Shown here in pieces: positions 1-8,211 of a stretch of DNA of 48,422 nucleotides. The translations under genes were made by a program, and so were the position numbers. The stretch lies in contig CALZIO010000016.1 of the NCBI GenBank assembly GCA_945787785.1, positions 1 to 48,422 of the forward strand, written 5' to 3'. The number at the start of each line of letters is the position of its first letter. The stretch's first letter is position 1. The notes below the pieces were generated by a model, which searched no databases, was not told the DNA's origin, and saw only the letters and a list, made by a program, of their open reading frames with translations. The stretch comes from an uncultured Chromatiaceae bacterium (lineage in GTDB: Bacteria > Pseudomonadota > Gammaproteobacteria > Tenderiales > Tenderiaceae).

Positions 1-12
1 ACCCTTGAGCAC

Positions 13-900
13 CTAGTATTTCTCGCCATAGTTTTCGGTAATGCGTTTATTGCCGGGATAAGGCTGATACCAGACTGACGTCCACTCCCACACATTGCCG
101 GTCATGTCATACAAACCAAACGGGCTCTTGCCACCTTCAAACGCGCCCACGGGCGTGGTATCCCCTTCCAGATACATGGCCGCCCAACGCACCGGCGTGT
201 TGGCCTTGTCGATGCTGAATCCCGCCCCCCATGGAAAGATCCGGCCATCCGTGCCGCGCGCGGCCTTCTCCCACTCCATGTCATCGGGTAAACGTTTGCC
301 GGCCCACTTGCAGTAAGCATCGGCATCCATCCAACTGACATAGGTCACAGGATGGTCAGCCTTGCCTTCCGGGAAGTTACGATTACGAAAATGGCTGGGG
401 GAACGGTGGCCGGCATCATCAATGAATTTTTTGTACTGCAGGTTGGTAACTTCGTATTTATCGATGTAGTAATCAGGCAGTTCAACCTCGTGTTTCGGCC
501 CTTCATCAGGCAGACGATAATCTGTGCCGCGGAAGAATTTTCCTTTCGGAATCAAAAGCATATCGTTCGGTTCTGCGCCGATGCGAGTCTCATCGTAATA
601 AATGGGCACACTCATGCCCGGCCCCTGCCCTTCAACTTTGGTTTTCGGCTTGGCCGTCAGAATCGCAGCCTCAAGCTGCTTAAGCGCCTCACTCAAGTCT
701 GTACGGATACCTTTTTGCTGATGACACTCGACGCAAGCGGTTGTAGTGGCCTTTTTAAACAGCTCAGCATTGCCCTCCTGATGACAGGCGACACAACCGT
801 TCATATCCTCATGATGAAAACGGATAATCTTATCTTCTGCCCCCTGGGCCGTCGCCACAAGCATATAGGCGAAAATTACCGCCACAAACCGCCACTGCAT
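13..900 (-). CDS. Exported diheme cytochrome c / FGE-sulfatase (SUMF1-like) fusion, interrupted by in-frame TAG
   Basis: The protein starts with a hydrophobic signal peptide ending near AQGA. Two c-type heme motifs, CVACH and CVECH, follow in a short N-terminal segment. A formylglycine-generating-enzyme-like domain comes next, with typical landmarks (IPKGKFFRG, EVTNLQYKKF, PVTYVSW, AGKRLPDDMEWEKAARG, FPWG, GLYDMTGNVWEW). Heme attachment implies a periplasmic location; the substrate is unknown. The reading frame stops at TAG 13-15, but the same frame continues with Val-Leu-Lys-Gly, which is where this family normally has R-V-L-R-G-G-S-W. The C-terminal part of the fold is therefore lost, or lies beyond the window after a nonsense change. 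An upstream TTG at 913-915 is an alternative start; I preferred the ATG at 898-900 because it opens directly into the signal peptide. It may be a pseudogene. Confidence 0.75.
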   Translation of the reverse strand: MQWRFVAVIFAYMLVATAQGAEDKIIRFHHEDMNGCVACHQEGNAELFKKATTTACVECHQQKGIRTDLSEALKQLEAAILTAKPKTKVEGQGPGMSVPIYYDETRIGAEPNDMLLIPKGKFFRGTDYRLPDEGPKHEVELPDYYIDKYEVTNLQYKKFIDDAGHRSPSHFRNRNFPEGKADHPVTYVSWMDADAYCKWAGKRLPDDMEWEKAARGTDGRIFPWGAGFSIDKANTPVRWAAMYLEGDTTPVGAFEGGKSPFGLYDMTGNVWEWTSVWYQPYPGNKRITENYGEKY

Positions 901-1055
901 GACACTCACTTTCAAGATCCTACATTTCCTAATGATGTTCAGAAGTTAGAGGATGGCAAGGGTATCATGTTCATTATGCACAGGAAAAAGTTCAAAAAAA
1001 TGGCCTGGGAGCTTGACTAGCAAGGGGCCTATTGGTTTAATACACGCCTTCCAAC

Positions 1056-1131
1056 GCCCAGGTAGCTCAGTCGGTAGAGCAGGGGACTGAAAATCCCCGT
1101 GTCCGTGGTTCGATTCCGCGCCTGGGCACCA
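1056..1131 (+). tRNA. tRNA-Phe (GAA anticodon)
   Basis: A full cloverleaf is visible. The acceptor stem 1056-1062 pairs with 1121-1127, followed by discriminator A and an encoded CCA at 1129-1131. The anticodon loop reads CTGAAAA with anticodon GAA, which decodes phenylalanine. The TPsiC arm contains GGTTCGATTCC. A terminator follows closely. Confidence 0.97.
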
Positions 1132-1147
1132 TAAATTTCAAATGATT

Positions 1148-1173
1148 AGCCAGACCTTAGTGTCTGGCTTTTT
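1148..1173 (+). terminator. Rho-independent terminator of tRNA-Phe
   Basis: A perfect 8-bp stem (AGCCAGAC / GTCTGGCT) with a 6-base loop runs directly into a T-run. It lies 17 bases after the tRNA 3' end. Confidence 0.9.
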
Positions 1174-1481
1174 CATTTCAGGAAATCGTGTAGGCGTTGT
1201 GTAGAAATTTCCGGAAACCACCTTCCCCGTACTTTTTCAAAAAACGCTGGCATTACTGCTGGTGAAATTTGCCTTTTTATTGCCTGATTATTCCAAGCAA
1301 GGGAAAGTGGCTTCCCCCGTCCCCCCACACCCTACTAAGCACTCAACCCCAAAGCGCAGCGCATTAAAGATGTACTTGTGAATTGTTCCTCAAATGGCTA
1401 GTCTTAACTATTTACTAATAATTAAATGTGCAGTGCATGGGCGAGAAGCTGACTCTACAAAGAATCCAGTTGGAGTAATCG
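1174..1481. other. Intergenic stretch upstream of the giant GGDEF/EAL gene
   Basis: About 300 bases without a supportable gene. It must hold the promoter of the following gene, but I see no convincing sigma-70 pair. There is no integrase gene or repeat of the tRNA 3' end, so there is no evidence for an element integrated in tRNA-Phe. Confidence 0.5.
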
Positions 1482-4400
1482 ATGTCTAAACTCAATTTGA
1501 ACGAGACAACCAGCATCGATATAAAAAAAACCAATGCATTACTACAGGCTATCAGCCGAGCTCAAGAACACTTCATTAGCCACACTGCCCCAAACTTTCT
1601 GTTTGAGGGCCTTCTCAACGACTTCATCCAACTAACGCATAGCGAATATGGCTTTATTGGGGAGGTTTTATATAAACCTGATGGCGAGCTGTATTTAAAA
1701 ACACATGCCATTTCAAATACGACCTGGGATGATAAGAGCCGAGAGTTTTATAACAACAATGCGCCTAGCGGCCTTGAATTCACAAATCTTAACACCCTGT
1801 TCGGTGCGGTAATTGTCACAGGCGAACCCGTAATCTCCAATAATCCTGCCGATGACTCACGCAGGGGTGGGTGGCCAGAAGGTCATCCAACGCTAAATGC
1901 ATTTCTGGGCATACCTGTTTACTGTGGTGAAAAACTAACAGGTATGATTAGTGTTGCTAATTGCCCAAGCGGCTATTCATCCTCAAACGTTGAATTTCTA
2001 CAGCCACTATTAAAAACATATGGGCAGATCATTCATGCATTTAACGCAAATATCGCTTGCGCTGAAACAGAACATAAACTCATAGAAAGTGAGAAGCGTT
2101 TTCGCGCCTATGTTGAGAACTCATCGGACGCCATGTACCTACTTGATACAGATGGCAATATATTTGATATTAATCAAGAGGCCTGTTCCAGCCTGGGATA
2201 TAGCCGGGAGGAATTACTAACATTATCTCTATTTGACATCTCTCGCACCGCTAGCCGCGATAAACTGAATCGTGCGATGAATAACCTGAATAGCGGCAAG
2301 CCGTTCAGAATTGAGGGAATCCACTATCGCAAGGACAAACGCGAATTCCCAGTAGAAGTCACTATAGGCCGGATAGAAACAGACTCAAAAACACTGTTGC
2401 TAGCATGTGCTCGCAATATATCTGAACGAAAAAAGGCCGAGCAGACACTGCAAAGTAATAGCCACAGTTTTGATCTTATAAAAAGCTACATTACTTTAAC
2501 AACCGGCCTCTCCCAGAGCGACATTATTCAATCTACCCTAAAATTCCTTACAGACAAACTGGGCATCAAATACTCCACCATTGTCTTAATTGAACCGGAT
2601 AACACTAAAATAACATTAAGCGCTATCAATGAAGAAAGCGACCTGAGCCTTGCCACTGGCGATACCATTGCCTTAAGCGAAACTGTTTTAACCGAGATAT
2701 TAAACAACAAAACACCGCTCTATCGCCCGGATATTTCATCAGCGAAGCAAAAACATACATTTGATGAAATACTGACCGGGCAGGGCCTGCGTAGTGATTT
2801 GATTGTGCCACTCTGTATTGAGGACCAATGCCTTGGCACTTTATGTGTGGGATCAACAGAAATTGATGGGGTGTCAGCAGAGGCACGCCAGGTTGTTACA
2901 CTACTCGCCCCTAGCCTTGCGCATTCCTTACAAAACTCCAAGCTGTTCAATACGATGGAATCCAGCGAGGCAAAATATCGACGCTTAGTCGAGGTCTTGC
3001 GCGAAGATTATTATTTCTATGCCCATGACACAAACGGGATCTTTACCTATCTCAGCCCTTCTATTAAAAACGTGCTTGGATATTCACCAGTAGAATTTCT
3101 AAGTCACCTCACAACACATCACACGGACGACCCAATCAATCTTGGCGTTCAGCGACATACCGAACTCAGCCTTAAAGGTGTATCACAACCGCCTTATGAA
3201 GTTGAGGTGTTTCATAAAGATGGTGCAACACATCGGCTCGAGGTAACTGAGGTTCCCGTATTTGACGAAAATAATAATGTTATCGCAGTCGAAGGTATTG
3301 CCCATGACATAACCGGCCGCAAGCAAGCGGCACAAGCCCTGCGTCGAATGAATCGTACCCTCTCAACTATCCTTCAAATCAACCATGCCATGGTCAGGTC
3401 GAAAGACGAAATTAATTTGTTACAAACCGCCTGCGAAGTACTGGTAAAGACCGGGGGGCATCGCCTGACCTGGGTCGGCTTTGCTGAGAATAATGCAGAA
3501 AAGAGTGTCAAGCCGGTCGCGCATGCAGGCCACAATAACGGTTACCTCAACAGCATTCAAATCAGTTGGGCAGACAATTCCTATGGTCATGGCCCTACCG
3601 GAACTGCCATCCGCAGCGGCGAACCATGTATTGCTAGAGACATACACAACGACCCTGATTACGAACCCTGGAGCAAAGACGCTGAAAAACAAGGTTATGC
3701 ATCATCAGTTTCATTGCCTTTAATTAATAATGGCGAAACGTTTGGCGCCTTGAATATTTATTCGACGGAAGCCGATGCCTTTGACCCGTCTGAGACGAGA
3801 CTGCTTGAAGATTTGGCGAATGAGCTTGCCTATGGTATTCGAGCGATACGCATCAGCGCAGAACGCGATCGTGCCGAACGAAAGTTACGCGCATCGGAAG
3901 AGAACTACCGGGCAATTTTTAACACTACGAATGACGCTATTTTTATTCATGACACAAACACCGGCGCGATCATTGACGTGAATCATAAATTTACCGAAAT
4001 GTATGGCTATACGGCTGACGAAGCCAAGAGCCTGGACATGGATGCATTTAGCGCTGAAACAACAGACCATAAAAAAGAAGATGCACTCCGCTGGATGAAA
4101 AAAGCAGTTGCAGGAGAGCCACAACTGTTCGAGTGGCATGCAAAAAACAAGTCTGGCCGAACTTTCTGGGTCGAGGTCAATCTGAAATGCGTAACCATTG
4201 GTGGTCATGATCGCTTATTAGCCACTGTGCGCGACATTAGTGATCGTAAACAGAGTGTCATCGCGCTTAGAGAAAGTGAGGCCTTTCTATCCAAGGCACA
4301 GCAGATTGCCCACATAGGTCATTGGAAGCTGGATCCGAAAACCCATCAAGTCACAGGCTCAGATGAATTGTTTCGTATTTTTGGGCTTAACCGGGATGAA

Positions 4401-7400
4401 ACAACACTTGAAGCATTTGTCGGAGTTGTTCACCCGGAAGATAGAGAGAATGACGTCGCCGCCATTCGTAGAGGCATTGAACAAGGAGAAAACTGGAAGA
4501 TTGAACATCGCTTAATTTGTAAAGATAGCGCCGAAAAATGGGTACAAGCCATTGGCGAAGTCATCACTGATGATTCCGGCAAAATTCAACATCTAGTCGG
4601 AACAGTTCAAGACATCTCCGAACGCAAACGGGCTGAACAGATAATCCAGGATCAGGCTCGTCATCAGAAATATATCGGGCGTATTAGTGAACTTTGTCTC
4701 AAATCGAACCTTAATGACATGTTGGGCAGTGTCCTTGAAGAGATGCTTTCTATTTTTAGATGTGACCGTGCCTGGTTTCTTACCCCATGCGATCCTGACG
4801 CACCCTATTGGCATGTGCCAATTGAACGAACTCGGCCTGAGTGGCCAGGCGCTTGCGGCAACGGAACCAACACACCAATGACTTCCGATATGGCCAACTT
4901 GCTCAGGACAGCATTGAATAGCAATGGCGCTGTTAGATATGACCCGGAGTCAACACACAAACTTACTCATGTTGCTGATGAATTCTCAGTTAAATCACAA
5001 ATGTGCATCTCACTTCATGTAAAAACCGGACAACCCTGGTTGCTGGGCATACATCATTGTGCTCAGGCCTACATATTTACGCAACAGGAACAACAGCTTT
5101 TATATGACATTGCTCAGCGCGTGACCGATGCTTTGAGTAGTTTGCTTATTCTTCGCGAATTAAGCTCGAGTGAAACCAGCCTGGCCGAAGCACAACGCAT
5201 TTCAAAACTGGGTAGTTGGGAGCTCGATATAACAAACAACAATTTAACCTGGTCTGAAGAGGCATATCGTATATTTGAATTAGAGCCCAGTGAATTTGGA
5301 GAAACCTATGAGTCTTTTCTGAATACAGTACACCCCGAAGACAGAGAACTTGTAGATCAGACCTATAGAGACTCGGCCAAAAAGAAAATTCCTTATGACA
5401 TAACTCACCGCCTGCTACTGAAAAATGGCCAGCTGAAATATGTTAACGAAAAATGTGAAACTCATTATGACGACAACGACATACCATTGCGTTCTGTTGG
5501 AACGGTGCAGGACGTTACTGAGCGCGTTTTAACCGAAGAGGCACTAAGAGAGTCTGAGGAAAGGTGGCGTTCTATAACCAATTACTCACCTGACCACATC
5601 ATTATGATTGATCGGGATGCCACTATTTTGTTTATTAATCATGTCGTACCAAACCTGACGCATGAAGAAATAATCGGCACCCCTATTTACAACTATTTAC
5701 CCGCTGACTTTAAGCAAATCGCGAACGAGTGTTATCAACGGGTATTTAACACAGGCATACCTAATCGATATGAAACTGAGCATCATGACCAAGAAGGTAA
5801 TTGCAGCCATTTTGAAGCAAGTGTAGGACCTGTCAAAGGGCGTGATCAAATCGATGCCCTTATTATTATCGCGCTAGACATAACAGAACGTAAAAAATCA
5901 GAGGAAGACTCACGCCAATTTGCCGCGGTTGTTGAAAACACGGCAGAAGCTGTTCTGGTGACAGATGCTAACAATAAAATAATAGCAATCAATAAAGCCT
6001 TCACAGAAATAACCGGCTATTCGGAAGAAGAAACTCTAGGTAAGGACCCAAGCATTTTAAAGTCCGACCAGCATGACAGAAATTTTTATATGGCCATGTG
6101 GACAGGCCTGCAAACTGCCGATCTTTGGCAAGGTGAAATATGGGATCGACGTAAGAGTGGTGAAATTTTTCCAGCCTGGACAACCATCAGCGTGGTTCGT
6201 GATAATGCAGGCGAATTGATAAACTATGTCTCGGTGTTTTCAGATATTTCCTCTATTAAACGGTCACAAGAGCAGCTGGACTTTTTAGCTCATCATGACC
6301 CATTAACCAAACTGCCAAACCGGCTATTGTTTAATGATCGTCTTGACCATGCACTGCAACATGCCCTACGGGAAGACAACCAGGTTGCCGTATTATTTCT
6401 TGATCTTGATCGTTTTAAGAACATTAATGACAGCCTTGGCCATCCCGTTGGTGATAAATTGCTACAAAGTGCTGCAGAACGAATCACCAATCTACTGCGC
6501 AAGGAAGACACGGTAGCGCGTCTTGGTGGAGACGAATTTATAATTCTCATCGAAGAACACGATGACGCACAAGTTATTGCTCATCTGGCTCAAAAAATAA
6601 TTAATTCGTTCAGCTCCCCATTTTTAATCGACAGACATGAATTACATCTTACTGTTAGCGTAGGAATCAGCCTTTACCCACACGATGGGGAAGATAGCGC
6701 CACCTTAGTTAAAAATGCCGATGCAGCCATGTACCGCGCCAAAGAAGAAGGCCGCAACGACTATCAATTTTACACCACCTCACTCACTGCCGCGGTGTTC
6801 GAACGTCTAACCCTCGAAACGGCTTTACGGCAAGCACTGCTAAGAAATGAATTTGTCTTGTATTTCCAAGCACAACATTCATTAGAAACAGGAAAAATAA
6901 TCGGCACTGAAGCACTGATCCGCTGGCAACACCCGGATATGGGACTCATTTTGCCCGCAAAATTTATTCCCATGGCAGAGGAATCAGGCTTGATAGAACA
7001 TATCGGCGAGTGGGTGCTCTATAACGCTTGTGAGCAAATGCAGCGCTGGCAAGCAGGTGGCGCAATTATTGAGCGTATTACCGCGAATGTTTCAGGCGTA
7101 CAGTTTCAACGTGGCGACATTGTCTCGACCTTAAAAGCGGTTTTGGATCAAACTAGGCTCGATCCGAAACTACTCGAACTGGAGATTACCGAAGGCGTAA
7201 TCATGCAGAAAACTGAACACGCCATCAGCGTGCTTGATAATATCAAACAGCTTGGCGTGGCTATTGCCGTTGATGATTTTGGTACTGGTTATTCGTCGCT
7301 TAGTTACCTTAAACGCCTACCTGTAGATAAGTTAAAAATTGATAAATCTTTTGTACGCGATATTCCTGAGAACCCAAATGACGAGGCCATTGCCCGGGCT

Positions 7401-7568
7401 GTTGTTGCGCTTGGCCATAGCCTTCAGCTTAAAGTCATTGCCGAAGGCATCGAGACTGAAGAGCAGCTTAACTTTTTACAATCTATCGGCTGCAACGAAG
7501 GCCAGGGATTTTATTACGGTACTCCATTATCCGCACAGGAGTTTGAGAAACTTATTCTGACAACCTGA
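1482..7568 (+). CDS. Giant multi-sensor diguanylate cyclase/phosphodiesterase (4 GAF, 7 PAS, GGDEF, EAL)
   Basis: At 2028 residues this is much longer than usual GGDEF-EAL proteins. Approximate order: GAF 25-190, PAS 204-320, GAF 345-490, PAS 495-615, GAF 640-790, PAS 807-925, PAS 932-1045, GAF 1060-1225, PAS 1234-1345, PAS 1360-1475, PAS 1478-1595, GGDEF 1600-1765, EAL 1780-2025. No membrane segment is visible, so it is probably cytosolic. Both catalytic modules look intact: GGDEF at 1682-1686 with an RKED inhibitory site five residues before it, and EALIRW at 1810 with LEITEG, DDFGTG and AEGIET. It could both make and degrade cyclic-di-GMP in response to several ligands or redox states. GAF3 resembles the variant found in many environmental GAF-PAS proteins. 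The ATG is preceded by a TTGGAGTAATCG ribosome-binding region. Confidence 0.96.
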   Translation: MSKLNLNETTSIDIKKTNALLQAISRAQEHFISHTAPNFLFEGLLNDFIQLTHSEYGFIGEVLYKPDGELYLKTHAISNTTWDDKSREFYNNNAPSGLEFTNLNTLFGAVIVTGEPVISNNPADDSRRGGWPEGHPTLNAFLGIPVYCGEKLTGMISVANCPSGYSSSNVEFLQPLLKTYGQIIHAFNANIACAETEHKLIESEKRFRAYVENSSDAMYLLDTDGNIFDINQEACSSLGYSREELLTLSLFDISRTASRDKLNRAMNNLNSGKPFRIEGIHYRKDKREFPVEVTIGRIETDSKTLLLACARNISERKKAEQTLQSNSHSFDLIKSYITLTTGLSQSDIIQSTLKFLTDKLGIKYSTIVLIEPDNTKITLSAINEESDLSLATGDTIALSETVLTEILNNKTPLYRPDISSAKQKHTFDEILTGQGLRSDLIVPLCIEDQCLGTLCVGSTEIDGVSAEARQVVTLLAPSLAHSLQNSKLFNTMESSEAKYRRLVEVLREDYYFYAHDTNGIFTYLSPSIKNVLGYSPVEFLSHLTTHHTDDPINLGVQRHTELSLKGVSQPPYEVEVFHKDGATHRLEVTEVPVFDENNNVIAVEGIAHDITGRKQAAQALRRMNRTLSTILQINHAMVRSKDEINLLQTACEVLVKTGGHRLTWVGFAENNAEKSVKPVAHAGHNNGYLNSIQISWADNSYGHGPTGTAIRSGEPCIARDIHNDPDYEPWSKDAEKQGYASSVSLPLINNGETFGALNIYSTEADAFDPSETRLLEDLANELAYGIRAIRISAERDRAERKLRASEENYRAIFNTTNDAIFIHDTNTGAIIDVNHKFTEMYGYTADEAKSLDMDAFSAETTDHKKEDALRWMKKAVAGEPQLFEWHAKNKSGRTFWVEVNLKCVTIGGHDRLLATVRDISDRKQSVIALRESEAFLSKAQQIAHIGHWKLDPKTHQVTGSDELFRIFGLNRDETTLEAFVGVVHPEDRENDVAAIRRGIEQGENWKIEHRLICKDSAEKWVQAIGEVITDDSGKIQHLVGTVQDISERKRAEQIIQDQARHQKYIGRISELCLKSNLNDMLGSVLEEMLSIFRCDRAWFLTPCDPDAPYWHVPIERTRPEWPGACGNGTNTPMTSDMANLLRTALNSNGAVRYDPESTHKLTHVADEFSVKSQMCISLHVKTGQPWLLGIHHCAQAYIFTQQEQQLLYDIAQRVTDALSSLLILRELSSSETSLAEAQRISKLGSWELDITNNNLTWSEEAYRIFELEPSEFGETYESFLNTVHPEDRELVDQTYRDSAKKKIPYDITHRLLLKNGQLKYVNEKCETHYDDNDIPLRSVGTVQDVTERVLTEEALRESEERWRSITNYSPDHIIMIDRDATILFINHVVPNLTHEEIIGTPIYNYLPADFKQIANECYQRVFNTGIPNRYETEHHDQEGNCSHFEASVGPVKGRDQIDALIIIALDITERKKSEEDSRQFAAVVENTAEAVLVTDANNKIIAINKAFTEITGYSEEETLGKDPSILKSDQHDRNFYMAMWTGLQTADLWQGEIWDRRKSGEIFPAWTTISVVRDNAGELINYVSVFSDISSIKRSQEQLDFLAHHDPLTKLPNRLLFNDRLDHALQHALREDNQVAVLFLDLDRFKNINDSLGHPVGDKLLQSAAERITNLLRKEDTVARLGGDEFIILIEEHDDAQVIAHLAQKIINSFSSPFLIDRHELHLTVSVGISLYPHDGEDSATLVKNADAAMYRAKEEGRNDYQFYTTSLTAAVFERLTLETALRQALLRNEFVLYFQAQHSLETGKIIGTEALIRWQHPDMGLILPAKFIPMAEESGLIEHIGEWVLYNACEQMQRWQAGGAIIERITANVSGVQFQRGDIVSTLKAVLDQTRLDPKLLELEITEGVIMQKTEHAISVLDNIKQLGVAIAVDDFGTGYSSLSYLKRLPVDKLKIDKSFVRDIPENPNDEAIARAVVALGHSLQLKVIAEGIETEEQLNFLQSIGCNEGQGFYYGTPLSAQEFEKLILTT

Positions 7569-7584
7569 TCTCAGGCCACGCATA

Positions 7585-7770
7585 TTATCTGGCTTCTGTT
7601 TTTTTCTCACCGCAGCGTTGGCATTGATATACAGTTACCAGCTTACCCTGCTTAACATCGAACTGCTTCTCTTGCTCGATGATCCATTTATGGAAACCGC
7701 TTTTACACAGGGTTTTACCTTTGTGCTTTTCACTTGGTTTTTGTTTACGAAATTTGACCACATCACCCAT
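7585..7770 (-). CDS. Small conserved zinc-ribbon-like protein
   Basis: A 61-residue basic protein. Cys22 and His27 (CKSGFHKW) with Cys50 and Cys53 (CQRC) form a plausible four-ligand zinc site. The pattern KGKTLC-GFHKW-FDVKQGKLVTVY-C-RCG matches small proteins of unknown function that I recall from other Gammaproteobacteria. The ATG at 7768-7770 is preferred over the in-frame GTG at 7777-7779 because AAGGTG lies about nine bases before the ATG. It is convergent with the giant GGDEF/EAL gene, with a gap of only 16 bases. Its role is unknown; binding a nucleic acid or protein partner is a guess. Confidence 0.75.
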   Translation of the reverse strand: MGDVVKFRKQKPSEKHKGKTLCKSGFHKWIIEQEKQFDVKQGKLVTVYQCQRCGEKKTEAR

Positions 7771-7850
7771 AATGAGCACACCTTTTTTGGAGTCGTATGC
7801 AACCTATGCATGCATTGATCATAGCTCAAGAAAATCGTAACCACACAATC

Positions 7851-7881
7851 TAAAAGGGCTGACCTGTAACAGGCCAGCCCT
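7851..7881 (-). terminator. Terminator of the HD-GYP-ppiC unit
   Basis: A 12-bp stem (7855-7866 with 7870-7881, one G-T type mismatch) and a 3-base loop end in TTTTA on the minus strand, 27 bases after the ppiC stop. Confidence 0.85.
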
Positions 7882-7907
7882 CATATCAAATAACCGGTGT
7901 CCGATCC

Positions 7908-8189
7908 TTAGTCAGCGCGCTTAGTCACTTCCAACAAGTGATACCCGAACTGGGTTTGAACCGGGCCCTGCACCTCATTCAAAGGAGCACTGAATACCAC
8001 TTTGTCGAACTCGGGCACCATCATGCCCTTGCCGAATTCACCCAGATCGCCACCTTGCTGGCCAGATGGGCACTTTGAATGCTGCTTAGCCAAATCGGCA
8101 AAATCTGCACCCGCTTCAATTTGCGCCTTGAGTTCATTACATTGCTCTTCTGTTTCAACTAATAAATGTCTTGCTGATGCTGTAGCCAC
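7908..8189 (-). CDS. ppiC: Parvulin-type peptidyl-prolyl cis-trans isomerase PpiC
   Basis: A 93-residue single-domain parvulin, the same length as E. coli PpiC and alignable end to end: ARHLLVE, ADFADLAKQHSKCPSG, GGDLGEFGKGMMVPEFDKVVF, QTQFGYHLLEV. It accelerates prolyl bond isomerisation during folding and has no signal peptide, so it is cytosolic. The start is a GTG at 8187-8189 with GGAG eight bases upstream; a longer open frame to 8303 only reads through the end of the preceding gene. It lies 22 bases after the HD-GYP gene and probably shares its transcript, which ends at the hairpin 7851-7881. Confidence 0.95.
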   Translation of the reverse strand: MATASARHLLVETEEQCNELKAQIEAGADFADLAKQHSKCPSGQQGGDLGEFGKGMMVPEFDKVVFSAPLNEVQGPVQTQFGYHLLEVTKRAD

Positions 8190-8211
8190 TATTTTTCTCC
8201 AGATTGATATA

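Noticed and set aside
352-1020. 222-codon plus-strand frame
   Set aside because: Antisense shadow of the heme/FGE gene, whose motifs are clear on the other strand.
1132-1480. tRNA-Phe as an integration site of a genomic island
   Set aside because: No integrase gene and no second copy of the tRNA 3' end found.
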